DNA of 64,000 bases from Blattabacterium cuenoti (GCF_014251275.1 NZ_CP059183.1:397001-461000), one strand, 5' to 3'. Counted from the stretch's first letter, positions 49,200 through 59,728 are shown. The notes: a model not told the origin generated them from the sequence alone. Numbers and translations are program-made.

Positions 49200-49898
49200 T
49201 TAAAAAAAACTTTTTGTATCTATAGATACTGAACAACTCATTGTTGTAGACAAAAAAATACTTTTTAAATAAGTTCCTTTTGAGTTATTAGGTTTACTAC
49301 GAATAATTTTTTTCATAAATTCTTTAATATTATCTGATAAATAAGCATTAGAAAACGAAATTCTTCCTACAGAAGAATGAATTATTCCAAATTTATCCAT
49401 TTTAAAAAAAATTCTACCTGATTTAATTTCTTTTATAATATTTTCTGGGACAATAGATATTGTATCCATTTTAACATTTGGTATTAAACCCTTAGGACCT
49501 AATATTTTTCCTAAAACAACTAATTTATTCATAATAGAGGGCATAGTTACAATTATATCTATATCAGTCCATCCAGATTTTATTTTTTCAATATAATTCA
49601 TTCCTACATAATCAGCTCCAGCATTCATACATGCTGATTCTTTATCCTTTGATACAAATGCTAAAATACGAACTTTTTTACCAGTACTATGTGGCAAAAA
49701 TACAGTTCCCATTATTATTTCTTTAGACGATTTATAATTTATTCCTAGATTAACAGAAATATCTAAAGATTCGTCAAATTTAACAAAACTTACTTTTTTT
49801 AAAATAGATAATGCATCTTCTAAAGAATATTTTTTACTATGAATTATATCTACAATTTTTTTTATACTTTTTTTATTCTTAGTTAATTTTTTAGACAT
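49200..49898 (-). CDS. rplA: 50S ribosomal protein L1
   Basis: L1 stalk protein of 232 aa, which controls exit of deacylated tRNA. Motifs include FDESLDISVNLGIN, the RNA-binding GTVFLPHSTGKKVR, MPSIMNKLVVLGKILGPKGLIPN and the C-terminal SKGTYLKSIFLSTTM. It lies between rplK and rplJ, in an operon where L1 is a known autoregulator in other bacteria; no leader structure was recognised here. Confidence 0.96.
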   Translation of the reverse strand: MSKKLTKNKKSIKKIVDIIHSKKYSLEDALSILKKVSFVKFDESLDISVNLGINYKSSKEIIMGTVFLPHSTGKKVRILAFVSKDKESACMNAGADYVGMNYIEKIKSGWTDIDIIVTMPSIMNKLVVLGKILGPKGLIPNVKMDTISIVPENIIKEIKSGRIFFKMDKFGIIHSSVGRISFSNAYLSDNIKEFMKKIIRSKPNNSKGTYLKSIFLSTTMSCSVSIDTKSFF

Positions 49899-49908
49899 AT
49901 TAATTAAA

Positions 49909-50337
49909 TTAACTTACTATTTCTATTCCAATTGATCTTGCAGTTCCAGACACCATAGAAATTGCAGATTCAATTGAAAAACAATTCAAATCTTCCATTT
50001 TATTTTCTGCAATATTTTTAATTTCGTCTAAACTTATTTTTCCAACTTTATAACGGTTAGATTCTTTTGATCCTTTTTCTTTTTTTATTTTTTTTAATAA
50101 CATAGTAGTTACTGGAGGTTTTTTTATAAAAAAAGAAAAAGATTTATCTTCATATACTGTAATTACAACTGGACAAAGTTCCCCAACTCTGTTCTTAGTT
50201 TTTGAATTATATTGTTTGCAAAATTCCATTATATTAACACCAGAACTACCCAATATTGGTCCAATAGGTGGAGATGGATTAGCTTTCCCTCCATTTATAT
50301 TTTTAATTTTTATTTTTTTTATTATATTTTTTTTCAT
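49909..50337 (-). CDS. rplK: 50S ribosomal protein L11
   Basis: A 142-aa protein at the GTPase-associated centre. It shows GGKANPSPPIGPILGSSGVNIMEFCKQ at the N-terminus (GKANPSPPIGP, then VNIMEFCKQ) and the RNA-binding SGTARSIGIEI at the C-terminus. I take the ATG at 50337, which matches family length; a TTG 18 bases upstream is also in frame. It follows nusG after 14 bases. Confidence 0.96.
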   Translation of the reverse strand: MKKNIIKKIKIKNINGGKANPSPPIGPILGSSGVNIMEFCKQYNSKTKNRVGELCPVVITVYEDKSFSFFIKKPPVTTMLLKKIKKEKGSKESNRYKVGKISLDEIKNIAENKMEDLNCFSIESAISMVSGTARSIGIEIVS

Positions 50338-50351
50338 TAAATATTTATAAT

Positions 50352-50897
50352 TCAAATTTTTTCTATTTGTGTAAAATTCAATTCCAATGGAGTTTTTCTA
50401 CCAAAAATTAACACAGATAATTCCAATTTTTTTTTTTCTTCATTTATTTTTTCAATTGTTCCATTAAATCCGTTAAATGGCCCATCTATAACTTTAATTG
50501 TTTCTCCTATAACATATGGAATATGTAAATTCTCATTTATTTCATAAAGTTTATCTATTTTTCCCAATATTTTATTAACTTCATCTTTTCTCATAGGAAC
50601 AGGATATGTTGAATTTCCTTTTCTATCACTTAAAAAAGTAATAACTCCAGGTACATTTCGTATTTTATGATATGCATCTCCATCTAAATTAGCTTCAATC
50701 ATAACATATCCAGGATAATGAACTTTATCCCTATAAATTTTTTTACCTTTTCTAATTTGCACCATTCTTTCTATAGGGACCAAAACTCTTCCTATATAAT
50801 CCTGATATCCATTATTTTTAATTTCTTCTTCAATATAAGATTTTACCTTATTTTCTTTTCCACTAAGAATTTTTATAACATACCATTTTTTTTCCAT
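50352..50897 (-). CDS. nusG: Transcription termination/antitermination protein NusG
   Basis: A 181-aa elongation factor coupling RNA polymerase to ribosome or Rho. The NGN domain begins KKWYVIKILSGKENKVKSYIE and includes YPGYVMIEA and RNVPGVITFLS. The KOW domain has VIDGPFNGFNGTIEKINEEKKKLELSVLIFGR (VIDGPFNGFNGTIEKI, LSVLIFGRKTP). It lies between secE and rplK. Confidence 0.97.
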   Translation of the reverse strand: MEKKWYVIKILSGKENKVKSYIEEEIKNNGYQDYIGRVLVPIERMVQIRKGKKIYRDKVHYPGYVMIEANLDGDAYHKIRNVPGVITFLSDRKGNSTYPVPMRKDEVNKILGKIDKLYEINENLHIPYVIGETIKVIDGPFNGFNGTIEKINEEKKKLELSVLIFGRKTPLELNFTQIEKI

Positions 50898-50898
50898 A

Positions 50899-51084
50899 TC
50901 ATATAGAAAATAATTTTTTTATCATAAAAACAAAACATTTATCTATTACATACAAGAATATTGAAAAAAATATAGAAAAAACAAATACTAAAGTTGTAGT
51001 TTTTTGTAATTCTCTCCATTTTGTCCAACTTATGCAATAAAAAAATTCATTATACATTTCCAATAAAAAATCATTTATTTTCAT
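50899..51084 (-). CDS. secE: Preprotein translocase subunit SecE
   Basis: A 61-aa single-helix SecE. The amphipathic segment WTKWRELQKTTTLVFVFS is characteristic, followed by one membrane helix (about residues 32-52). Its stop precedes the nusG ATG by one base. It lies downstream of tRNA-Trp, the usual tuf-trnW-secE-nusG order. Confidence 0.93.
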   Translation of the reverse strand: MKINDFLLEMYNEFFYCISWTKWRELQKTTTLVFVFSIFFSIFLYVIDKCFVFMIKKLFSI

Positions 51085-51098
51085 ATTTTTTATTTAAA

Positions 51099-51172
51099 CA
51101 CGGATGGTAAGGCTCGAACTTACGACCTTCGGTTTTGGAGACCGACACTCTACCAAACTGAGCTACATCCGT
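51099..51172 (-). tRNA. tRNA-Trp (anticodon CCA)
   Basis: Acceptor ACGGATG/CATCCGT with discriminator G, anticodon loop CTCCAAA and T-loop GTTCGAGCC. Lies between tuf and secE. CCA is not encoded. Confidence 0.97.
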
Positions 51173-51230
51173 TTTATTTTTATTTTATATTATAATATAA
51201 TATAATAAAAAATTAACTATTAAAATTTAA

Positions 51231-52418
51231 CTAAATTATTATGGATATTACTTGCCCTGCTCCCACAGTTTTACCTCCTTCACGTATAGCAAAACGTAAA
51301 TTTTCACTCAACGCAATAGGATAATGTAATTCTACTTCCATAGAAACATTATCACCTGGCATTACCATTTCTATTCCTTTTGATAAATGAATTTCACCTG
51401 TAACATCAGTAGTCCTCAAGTAAAATTGAGGACGATATTTATTATGAAATGGAGTATGCCTCCCACCTTCTTCTTTTGTTAAAATATAAACTTCTGCTTT
51501 AAACTTTTTATGAGATTTTACAGTACCTGGTTGAGAAATTACCATTCCTCTTCTAATATCTTTCTTTTCTATACCTCTTAATAAAAGCCCTACATTATCA
51601 CCAGCTTGCCCTCTATCTAAAATTTTTCTAAACATTTCTACGCCAGTAATAGTAGATGATAACTTTTTTTCTCCCATTCCTATAATATCTACTGTATCAC
51701 CAGTATTAATACATCCACTTTCTATACGCCCAGTTGCTACTGTACCTCTTCCTGTTATAGTAAATACATCTTCTACAGGCATCAAAAAAGATTTTTCTAT
51801 ATCTCTAATTGGATCAGGAATGTAATCATCTAAAACATTCATCAATTCTTTAATTTTTTCTATCCATTTTTCTTCTCCATTTAAAGCTCCTAAAGCAGAT
51901 CCTCTTATAACCGGTATTTTATCTCCATCATATTCATATTTTGAAAGTAGTTCACGTATTTCCATTTCTACTAAATCCAATAACTCTTTATCTTCTACTT
52001 GATCTACTTTATTCATAAAAACAACTATTTTTGGAACTCCTACTTGTCGTGCTAATAGAATATGTTCTCTAGTTTGAGGCATTGGCCCATCTGTTGCTGC
52101 AACAACTAAAATAGCCCCGTCCATTTGTGCTGCACCTGTTATCATATTTTTAATATAATCTGCATGACCAGGACAATCCACATGTGCATAATGTCTTTTT
52201 ACTGTTTCATATTCTACATGAGAAGTATTTATAGTTATACCTCTAGCTTTTTCTTCTGGAGCATTATCTATTGCATCAAAACTCTTTTCTTCAGCTAACC
52301 CAATTCCTGCTAATACTTTTGTTATAGCAGCAGTCAATGTAGTCTTTCCATGATCAACATGACCAGTTGTTCCTATATTTAAATGTGGTTTATCTCTCTT
52401 AAATTTTTCTTTTGCCAT
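51231..52418 (-). CDS. tuf: Elongation factor Tu
   Basis: GTPase delivering aminoacyl-tRNA, 395 aa. The start [17 protein letters not shown] is chosen at 52418; the open frame runs further up into tRNA-Thr but that part is not coding. The P-loop is [13 protein letters not shown] is G3 and NKVD is G4. Like groEL it is less A/T-biased than its neighbours. Preceded by four tRNAs and followed by tRNA-Trp. Confidence 0.99.
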   Translation of the reverse strand: MAKEKFKRDKPHLNIGTTGHVDHGKTTLTAAITKVLAGIGLAEEKSFDAIDNAPEEKARGITINTSHVEYETVKRHYAHVDCPGHADYIKNMITGAAQMDGAILVVAATDGPMPQTREHILLARQVGVPKIVVFMNKVDQVEDKELLDLVEMEIRELLSKYEYDGDKIPVIRGSALGALNGEEKWIEKIKELMNVLDDYIPDPIRDIEKSFLMPVEDVFTITGRGTVATGRIESGCINTGDTVDIIGMGEKKLSSTITGVEMFRKILDRGQAGDNVGLLLRGIEKKDIRRGMVISQPGTVKSHKKFKAEVYILTKEEGGRHTPFHNKYRPQFYLRTTDVTGEIHLSKGIEMVMPGDNVSMEVELHYPIALSENLRFAIREGGKTVGAGQVISIII

Positions 52419-52454
52419 GATAAATTTATTAAAATATTGATTCCCTAAAAAAAA

Positions 52455-52526
52455 AGCCAACGACGGGACTTGAACCCGTGACCACTTTCTTACCAAGAAA
52501 GTACTCTTCCACTGAGCTACATTGGC
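52455..52526 (-). tRNA. tRNA-Thr (anticodon GGU)
   Basis: Acceptor GCCAATG/CGTTGGC (one G-U pair), anticodon loop TTGGTAA, T-arm ACGGGTTCAAGTCCCGT. 37 bases upstream of the tuf start. CCA not encoded. Confidence 0.96.
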
Positions 52527-52533
52527 ACAATAG

Positions 52534-52606
52534 AGCGGAAGACGGGATTTGAACCCGCGACATTCAACTTGGAAGGCTGATGCTCTACCAACTGAGCTAC
52601 TCCCGC
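52534..52606 (-). tRNA. tRNA-Gly (anticodon UCC)
   Basis: Acceptor GCGGGAG/CTTCCGC, anticodon loop CTTCCAA, T-arm GCGGGTTCAAATCCCGT. Second of a four-tRNA cluster counted from tuf. Confidence 0.96.
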
Positions 52607-52624
52607 TTTCTTATCTTAACATAA

Positions 52625-52708
52625 TGGGGAGAGCAGGATTCGAACCTGCGAAGGCAATGCCAACAGATTTACAGTCTGTCCTCGTTAACCGAACTTGAGT
52701 ATCTCCCC
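52625..52708 (-). tRNA. tRNA-Tyr (anticodon GUA)
   Basis: Class II tRNA of 84 nt with a long variable arm. Acceptor GGGGAGA/TCTCCCC, anticodon loop CTGTAAA, T-arm GCAGGTTCGAATCCTGC. Confidence 0.96.
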
Positions 52709-52720
52709 TCCCAAAAAAAA

Positions 52721-52794
52721 AGCCGGTGGTGGGATTCGAACCCACGACCCCGAGATTACAAATCACGTGCTCTGACCATCTGAGCTACGCCGGC
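52721..52794 (-). tRNA. tRNA-Thr (anticodon UGU)
   Basis: Acceptor GCCGGCG/CACCGGC, anticodon loop TTTGTAA, T-arm GTGGGTTCGAATCCCAC. First in the tRNA-tuf transcription unit. Confidence 0.96.
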
Positions 52795-52883
52795 TTATAT
52801 TTAATTTGTAACAAACTATGAAAACCAGCATGATACAAATCTATAGAGATTTTTTATAATTCTCAAAAAAATAATAAAGTGTA

Positions 52884-53537
52884 TTAAAAAACTTTTATAT
52901 TTTTTATTTTATTTTTAAATATAAAAAATGAAAAAATACCAAAAAATATTACTATATCAGATAAATTAAATACAGATTGAAAAAATTTTAAACAATATTC
53001 ACCAAAAAAAGGAAAATATTTAGGAATATTTTTATTAAAAATAGGAAAATAAAACATGTCTACAACACATCCTTCCATTATTGGTGCATAACCTTTATAA
53101 TTATGAGTAAAAAAACTTATTTTTGATATTCCAGAATAAGGAATCCATTTTTGATATTTATCATTAAAAATTGTACCTTTATCAAATATTAATCCATATA
53201 AAATACAATCTAAAAAATTTCCTATTGCTCCTGATAAAACTAAACTACTAGGAATAATTAAAAAATTTGTTAATTTTTGTTTTATACATCTATAATGGAT
53301 AAAAAATATAAAAATAATCAATAAAAAACGGATAACACTCAATAATATTTTTCCAGTATGTCCATTATAGATAGATAGTCCATATGCCATTCCTGGGTTT
53401 TCTACAAAATATATCCAAAAAAAAGGAAATATTTGTATACTAGTTCCTAATGAAAAATGAGTTTTTACATAAAATTTTAAAAAATGATCTATAAATAAAA
53501 TGGAAAAAACAATTAAAAAAGTTTTCTTCAAATTCAA
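52884..53537 (-). CDS. lspA: Lipoprotein signal peptidase (signal peptidase II)
   Basis: Membrane aspartyl protease that cleaves lipoprotein signal peptides. The 217 aa have four hydrophobic segments and both catalytic aspartates: GAIGNFLDCILYG and FNLSDIVIF. A longer loop between helices is typical of Bacteroidetes. Its retention implies mature lipoproteins, such as the one at 61.6 kb. The gene usually between it and ileS in Flavobacteriia (a DksA/TraR-like protein) is absent; 85 bases separate them. Confidence 0.94.
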   Translation of the reverse strand: MNLKKTFLIVFSILFIDHFLKFYVKTHFSLGTSIQIFPFFWIYFVENPGMAYGLSIYNGHTGKILLSVIRFLLIIFIFFIHYRCIKQKLTNFLIIPSSLVLSGAIGNFLDCILYGLIFDKGTIFNDKYQKWIPYSGISKISFFTHNYKGYAPIMEGCVVDMFYFPIFNKNIPKYFPFFGEYCLKFFQSVFNLSDIVIFFGIFSFFIFKNKIKNIKVF

Positions 53538-53622
53538 ATAAATATTATTTTTTTTATTAAAAACTACAATATACCTAATATCACTTTATATATTACAATA
53601 ATTTTATTACAAAAATATTATT

Positions 53623-56600
53623 TTATTTGTTTTTTTTTATTTGTAAATATGCTATTTCATTTTTATTAAGAAATATCTTTTTACCTTTTTTATTTTTACA
53701 TAAAAAAATATTTAAAGAAAGAGTAGAATTGCAAATATTATTTATATTTTTTTTTATAATATTTTGTATTTTTTCAGAAGTTTTTATAAAAACTAATATT
53801 TTTTCAGTAATATAACAATGATTAAATTTCCTCAATGTTTGTATATTTCTTATAATTTCTCTAGTTATTCCCTCTTCTAAAAGTGTATCCGTAATACGGA
53901 TATCCAAAGCAACAGTTAATTCTTTATCAATTAACATCTTCCAACCATGAACAGATTCTGTATTAATAATAACATCTTCTACAGAAATAGAAAATTGTTC
54001 TTTTTCTATAAAAATATTTATTTTTTTTTCATTTTCTATCTTTTCTATATCTTTATTTGTAAATTTTTTAATAATATCGGAAATTTTATTAGTTTTTTTT
54101 CCAAATTTAGGTCCTAATAATTTATAATTAGGCTTAATATATTTTATCAATTTCAATTCTTCTTCTTTCTTATAAGAAGAAAATTTTATTTCTTTAATAT
54201 TAGCTTCTTTTAAAATTAAATAATATAACTTTTTAAGTTTAAAATCCTTTTTATTATTATCAAGAAAAACAAAAGCTTTTTGTAGTGGTTGACGAATTTT
54301 TATATTATTTTTTTTTCTAATAGAAAAAATCATAGCAACTATTTTTTGTATTAATAACATTCTATTTTCTAGATCACTATCAATAAATTTAATTTCTAAT
54401 TTTGGAAAATTAGTTAAATGAATACTTTTTATTTTATTTTCATATGAAAATTTATTAAGATCTATATACATTCTATCTGAAAAAAATGGAATTATTGGAG
54501 AAGCTAGTTTAGCCATAACTATCAGGCATTTATAGACTATTTCATAAGCTAAATTTTTATCATTAGAATATTCTTTTTTCCAAAATCTTTTCCTACATAA
54601 TCTTATATACCAATTACTTAACTTATCTAAAATAAAAGAATAAATTAAACGAGAAACCTTGTTTGGATTAAAATTTGAATAGTATTTATCTGATTTTTTT
54701 ATAGTTGTATTTAATTCTGAAACAATCCATAAATCTAATTCAGTACAATCTTTTACAGTAAAATCTACATTATTATTTTTATTTACATAAAAACCATCTA
54801 TGTTAGCATAAATAGCAAAAAAAGAATAAATATTATACCAAGTACTAAAAAACTTGTTTGTTATAGTACTAATTCCACTTATATCAAATTTTAAATTATC
54901 CCATGGATTAGAATTATTGAATATAATATACCAACGTATTGCATCCGGTCCATATTTTTCAATTAAATCAAAAGGATCTATAACATTTCCTTTACTTTTT
55001 GACATTTTTTGTCCATATTTATCTAAAATTAAACCAGTGGTTATAACATTTTTATATGATATATAATTACTTATCATACTACTAATAACATGTAAAGTAA
55101 AAAACCATCCTCTAGTTTGATCAATTCCTTCTGATATAAAATCCGAAGGATATAATATTTTTTTATCTATAAAATTTTTATTTTCAAATGGATAATGAAA
55201 TTGTGCATATGTAACTGCTCCAGAATCAAACCATACATCTACTAAATCTAATTCCCTTTTCATTCGTTTACCTTTAGATGAAACTAAAATAATTTTATCT
55301 AAAAAATGTTTATGTAAATCTAAATTTTCATAGTTATCATTACTCATATCATCAACATTAAAATTATTTAATAGATTATAAGACATAAATCCATGATTTA
55401 TAGATTTTTGTATTTCTAAAAATAATTCTTTTATAGACCCAATAACAATTTGTTCATCTCCATTATCAGTTCTCCAAATAGGTAATGGAGTCCCCCAATA
55501 TCTAGTACGTGATAAATTCCAATCTTTTATATTTTTTAACCAAGATCCAAAACGTTTATTTCCTATAGTATCTGGATACCATTTTATTTTTTTATTTAAA
55601 CAAATCATTTTTTCTTTAAATTCAGTAGTTTTTATAAACCAAGAATCTAAAGGATAATAAAGTATTGGTTTATCAGTCCTCCAACAATGAGGGTAATAAT
55701 GAAAATATTTTTCTTTTTTAAATATTTTCCCTTCTTTTTCTAAAAAAAGAATAATATTTTCATCTACGGAAAAATTTTTATTTCCATTTTTATTTAAATT
55801 CCATTCATTTTTTATATATTTTCCACCGAATCCATTTGGAAATGTATCTAAAAATCTTCCTTGTAAATCAACTAATGGAACTAAATTATTTTTTTCATTT
55901 AATACTAACATTGGAGGAATATTATATTTCATGGAAATTATAAAATCTTCTGTACCAAAAGTTGGAGAAATATGTACTATTCCTGTCCCTTCTTCTACAT
56001 TTACGTATTCACTTTCTATTATTTTAAAAGCATTACTAGCATTATAAAATGGTTTAAACCAAGGAATTAACTGCTCATATTTACTATCTATTAAATCTAT
56101 TCCTTTAAATCTTTTTATTATCATATAAGGTATCTTCCCATTTTTATAAGAAAAATTATCTAAATCACTTTCATTATTAGTTATATAATACTTACTAGTA
56201 TTCAATACTTTATTTATCAATTTATCAGAAAGAATAATACATTCCTTTAAACAATTATATATATTATAAATTTTTATTACAACGTAATTTATATCATATT
56301 TAACTGCTAAAGCTGTATTAGAAGGTAATGTCCAAGGTGTAGTTGTCCATACTAAAAAATAAATTTCTTCTAATATATTACTAAATTTTTTTGATAATGT
56401 AGTTTTTATAGATCTAAATTTTAAAAAAGGAGAAATTTGTTCTATTTTTTTATAAGTACCTGGCATATTTAATTCATGATAACTTAACCCTGTACCAGCT
56501 GCTGGAGAATAAGGTTGTATAGTATATCCCTTATAAATAAGATTATTATTGTATAATTTTTTAATTAACCACCATACACTTTCTATATATTTTGCATTAC

Positions 56601-57063
56601 AAGTTATAAATGAATTTTCTATATCTATCCAATAACCTATTTTTTTTGTAAAAATTATCCATTTTTTTAAAGATTTTTTAACAAGGTTCTTACAAGACTT
56701 ATTATATTCTTCTACACTAATCTTTTTGCCAATATCATCCTTAGTTATTCCTAGTTTTTTTTCTACAGCAAGTTCAACTGGAAGCCCATGAGTATCCCAT
56801 CCTGCTCTTCTGAAAACTTTCTTTCCTTTAAGAGAATAATATCTACAAAAAATATCTTTAATAGTTCTAGTTAAAACATGATGAATTCCTGGATTACCAT
56901 TTAAAGAGGGAGGGCCTTCATAAAGAACATAAAATTTTTCCTTGTTATCAGAAAAATTTTTTAAACTCGTTTCTATAATATTATGTTTTTCCCAGTGTTT
57001 AGTAATTTCTTTCGTGATCTTTATGAGATCCATTTTTTTATATTCTCTAAATCTTTTTGACAT
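53623..57063 (-). CDS. ileS: Isoleucyl-tRNA synthetase
   Basis: Class I synthetase of 1146 aa, the long Bacteroidetes/eukaryote-like form. GPPSLNGNPGIHH is the HIGH-type motif, KMSKSKGNVIDP the KMSKS motif; the editing domain includes TTPWTLPSNTALAV. The start MSKRFREYKKMDL matches flavobacterial homologues. Divergent from mutS. Confidence 0.97.
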   Translation of the reverse strand: MSKRFREYKKMDLIKITKEITKHWEKHNIIETSLKNFSDNKEKFYVLYEGPPSLNGNPGIHHVLTRTIKDIFCRYYSLKGKKVFRRAGWDTHGLPVELAVEKKLGITKDDIGKKISVEEYNKSCKNLVKKSLKKWIIFTKKIGYWIDIENSFITCNAKYIESVWWLIKKLYNNNLIYKGYTIQPYSPAAGTGLSYHELNMPGTYKKIEQISPFLKFRSIKTTLSKKFSNILEEIYFLVWTTTPWTLPSNTALAVKYDINYVVIKIYNIYNCLKECIILSDKLINKVLNTSKYYITNNESDLDNFSYKNGKIPYMIIKRFKGIDLIDSKYEQLIPWFKPFYNASNAFKIIESEYVNVEEGTGIVHISPTFGTEDFIISMKYNIPPMLVLNEKNNLVPLVDLQGRFLDTFPNGFGGKYIKNEWNLNKNGNKNFSVDENIILFLEKEGKIFKKEKYFHYYPHCWRTDKPILYYPLDSWFIKTTEFKEKMICLNKKIKWYPDTIGNKRFGSWLKNIKDWNLSRTRYWGTPLPIWRTDNGDEQIVIGSIKELFLEIQKSINHGFMSYNLLNNFNVDDMSNDNYENLDLHKHFLDKIILVSSKGKRMKRELDLVDVWFDSGAVTYAQFHYPFENKNFIDKKILYPSDFISEGIDQTRGWFFTLHVISSMISNYISYKNVITTGLILDKYGQKMSKSKGNVIDPFDLIEKYGPDAIRWYIIFNNSNPWDNLKFDISGISTITNKFFSTWYNIYSFFAIYANIDGFYVNKNNNVDFTVKDCTELDLWIVSELNTTIKKSDKYYSNFNPNKVSRLIYSFILDKLSNWYIRLCRKRFWKKEYSNDKNLAYEIVYKCLIVMAKLASPIIPFFSDRMYIDLNKFSYENKIKSIHLTNFPKLEIKFIDSDLENRMLLIQKIVAMIFSIRKKNNIKIRQPLQKAFVFLDNNKKDFKLKKLYYLILKEANIKEIKFSSYKKEEELKLIKYIKPNYKLLGPKFGKKTNKISDIIKKFTNKDIEKIENEKKINIFIEKEQFSISVEDVIINTESVHGWKMLIDKELTVALDIRITDTLLEEGITREIIRNIQTLRKFNHCYITEKILVFIKTSEKIQNIIKKNINNICNSTLSLNIFLCKNKKGKKIFLNKNEIAYLQIKKNK

Positions 57064-57130
57064 AATAATTTATTATTGTAATAATTAAATTTTTCTAATT
57101 TAGAAAAACAATTTCATTGATCATAATAAC

Positions 57131-59674
57131 ATGAATAAAAAGTATTTTTGCAGAAAAAAAGAAGATACCCCATTAATTAAACAATATAATGATATAAAAT
57201 CTAAGTATCCTGGTACTATATTACTATTTCAAGTAGGAGACTTTTATGAAATTTTTGGTAAAGATGCTATAATATGCTCTAATATATTAAACATTGTATT
57301 AACAAAACGGTTGAATAACATTAATTTAGCTGGATTTCCCTGTCATTCTTTAAACACACATTTACCAAAAATAGTAAATTCTGGATTTCGTGTAGCTATT
57401 TGCAATCAGTTAGAAATATCACAAAAGAAAGAAAAAAATATTATAAAAAGAGGAATAGTAGAAATAATAACTCCAGGTGTTACTATAAATGAAAGTATAA
57501 TAAAAACTAAAGAAAACAATTTTCTAATTTCTATTTATATAGAATATAAACGTATAGGGGTAAGTATGTTAGATATATCTACTGGAGAATTTTTTACAAC
57601 TGAAGATTATAAAAATAATTTACTACAATATATTAAACATTTTAATCCTAGTGAAATACTAATTCAAAAAAAGGAAAAAGAATTTTTCTACAAATTATTA
57701 AAAAATAAATATTATACTTTCTTAATAGAAGATTGGATATTTGATTATCTATTTTCATATGAAAAACTAACATCACATTTTAAAACAAATTCATTAAAAG
57801 GATTTGGTATTAATGACCTAAAATTAGGTATTATTTCTTCAGGAGTTATCCTATATTACTTACATGATAATCATCATTTTAAAATAAAACATATATCAAA
57901 TATTCATAGAATAAATAAAGAAGAATACATATGGATAGATGACTATACTTTTAAAAATTTAGAAATATTTAAACCCTTTAACAAAGAAGGTATTTCTTTG
58001 TTAGATGTATTAGATAATACAAGTACTACAATGGGGTCAAGATTATTGAAAAATTGGATACTTTTCCCATCATTAAAAATATCTATTATAGAAAAACGTC
58101 ATAAAATAATAGAAGAGTTATGTTATGATAATACTTTACGAAATTTCATAAAAGAAAATCTAAAAAAAATTTGTGATATAGAAAGAATTACTGCTAAAAT
58201 AGCAATGGAAAAGATTTCTCCCAGAGAAATATATACATTACACAGAACTATACTTTTAACTGAAGAAATAAAAAATAATATTATTTCTAAAAAAATAAAA
58301 AATAATATTACTTTAATTGCTAAATCAATTTTAGATTGTAAATATATATCTGAAAAAATTGTTAATATAATACAAGAAAATCCTCCATTTCAAATTGAAA
58401 AAGGAAAAGGAAATGTAATAAAAAGTGGAATATCTAAAGATTTAGATGAAATAAGAGCATTGTATTTTTCTCAAAAAGAACATCTAGAAAAATTATGTTA
58501 TACAGAAAAATCTAATACAAAAATATCAAATTTGAAAATAGGTTATAACAATATATTCGGATATTACTTTGAAATAAAAAAAAGAGAAGAAAATAAGGTC
58601 CCAAACTATTGGATTCGCAAACAATCATTATCAAATTCCAATAAAATTAGATATGTTACAGAAACATTAAAAAATTATGAATTGAAAATATTGAATGCTG
58701 AACAAAAAATATTTTCTATGGAAAAAGAAATATTTCATAAACTTATTCAATATTTAATAAAAAATATAAAAGAATTACAAATAAATTCAAAAATTTTTGC
58801 AGAATTAGATGTTTTGTGTACTTTTTCTTTTATAGCCTTAGAAAATAATTACACAAAACCAGAAATGAATAATTCTGGAAAAATATCAATTTTAGATGGA
58901 AGACATCCAGTAATTGAAAAAAAATTTATATCTAAAAGTTCGTATATTCCTAATGACGTATTTCTTGATAAAAAATCACAACAAATTATAATTATAACTG
59001 GCCCTAACATGTCAGGAAAATCTGCTGTTTTACGTCAAACAGCTATTATTATTTTAATGGCACACGTTGGATGTTTCATTCCAGCTAAATCTGCTAAAAT
59101 AGGTCTAGTAGATAAAATATTCAGTAGAATTGGCGCATATGATAATATTTCTATAGGAGAATCTACTTTTATGGTAGAAATGAATGAAACAGCAAATATA
59201 TTAAATAATATAACTGAAAAAAGTTTTATCATATTAGACGAAGTAGGAAGAGGGACTAGTACAAATGATGGAGTTTCTATATCAAAAGCAATTATAGAAT
59301 TTTTACATAAACATAAATTCCGCCCATTAACTTTATTTGCTACTCATTATCATGAATTAAAAGAAATAAGTTTTTCGTTAAAAAGAGTAAAAAATTTTCA
59401 AGTTTATGTAAAAAAAATTAATGATGATATAATTTTCATGTATAAATTGATTTTAGGAAATAATAAAAATAGTTTTGGTATTAACGTAGCAAAAATGGCA
59501 GGAATTCCTATGGAAATAATTTATAGAGCAAAAGAAATATTAAAAATATTAGAAAAAAACGAAAAAAACCACTATGAAGATGAATACATATTTTTTTTAA
59601 AAAAATTAATTTTTTATTTAAAAAAGATAGAAAAAATATCTTATTCATTAACAAACATTAACAAAATAAATTAA
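57131..59674 (+). CDS. mutS: DNA mismatch repair protein MutS
   Basis: An 847-aa mismatch sensor. The N-terminal mismatch-binding Phe-x-Glu is in FQVGDFYEIFG, the P-loop is GPNMSGKSAVLRQ, Walker B IILDEVGRGTSTNDG and the ATPase dimer motif ATHYHELKE. C-terminal tail is short, so the tetramerisation region is reduced. Retained repair is notable in a genome full of homopolymer tracts. Confidence 0.97.
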   Translation: MNKKYFCRKKEDTPLIKQYNDIKSKYPGTILLFQVGDFYEIFGKDAIICSNILNIVLTKRLNNINLAGFPCHSLNTHLPKIVNSGFRVAICNQLEISQKKEKNIIKRGIVEIITPGVTINESIIKTKENNFLISIYIEYKRIGVSMLDISTGEFFTTEDYKNNLLQYIKHFNPSEILIQKKEKEFFYKLLKNKYYTFLIEDWIFDYLFSYEKLTSHFKTNSLKGFGINDLKLGIISSGVILYYLHDNHHFKIKHISNIHRINKEEYIWIDDYTFKNLEIFKPFNKEGISLLDVLDNTSTTMGSRLLKNWILFPSLKISIIEKRHKIIEELCYDNTLRNFIKENLKKICDIERITAKIAMEKISPREIYTLHRTILLTEEIKNNIISKKIKNNITLIAKSILDCKYISEKIVNIIQENPPFQIEKGKGNVIKSGISKDLDEIRALYFSQKEHLEKLCYTEKSNTKISNLKIGYNNIFGYYFEIKKREENKVPNYWIRKQSLSNSNKIRYVTETLKNYELKILNAEQKIFSMEKEIFHKLIQYLIKNIKELQINSKIFAELDVLCTFSFIALENNYTKPEMNNSGKISILDGRHPVIEKKFISKSSYIPNDVFLDKKSQQIIIITGPNMSGKSAVLRQTAIIILMAHVGCFIPAKSAKIGLVDKIFSRIGAYDNISIGESTFMVEMNETANILNNITEKSFIILDEVGRGTSTNDGVSISKAIIEFLHKHKFRPLTLFATHYHELKEISFSLKRVKNFQVYVKKINDDIIFMYKLILGNNKNSFGINVAKMAGIPMEIIYRAKEILKILEKNEKNHYEDEYIFFLKKLIFYLKKIEKISYSLTNINKIN

Positions 59675-59701
59675 TAATTTATTGTATTTTATACTAAAAA
59701 G

Positions 59702-59719
59702 TATTCTAAATTTAGAATA
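59702..59719. repeat. 18-bp perfect palindrome between mutS and tRNA-Gly
   Basis: TATTCTAAATTTAGAATA has no spacer. It starts 28 bases after the mutS stop and ends 10 bases before tRNA-Gly. No T-run follows. It could be a binding site for the tRNA promoter or a weak hairpin. Confidence 0.75.
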
Positions 59720-59728
59720 ATTATCATT

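Noticed and set aside
49195-49236. Longer rplJ start inside rplA
   Set aside because: The extra residues are not family-like and overlap rplA; ATG 49194 fits.
52419-52496. Upstream extension of the tuf reading frame
   Set aside because: It reads through the tRNA-Thr gene; the standard MAKEKF start at 52418 is clear.
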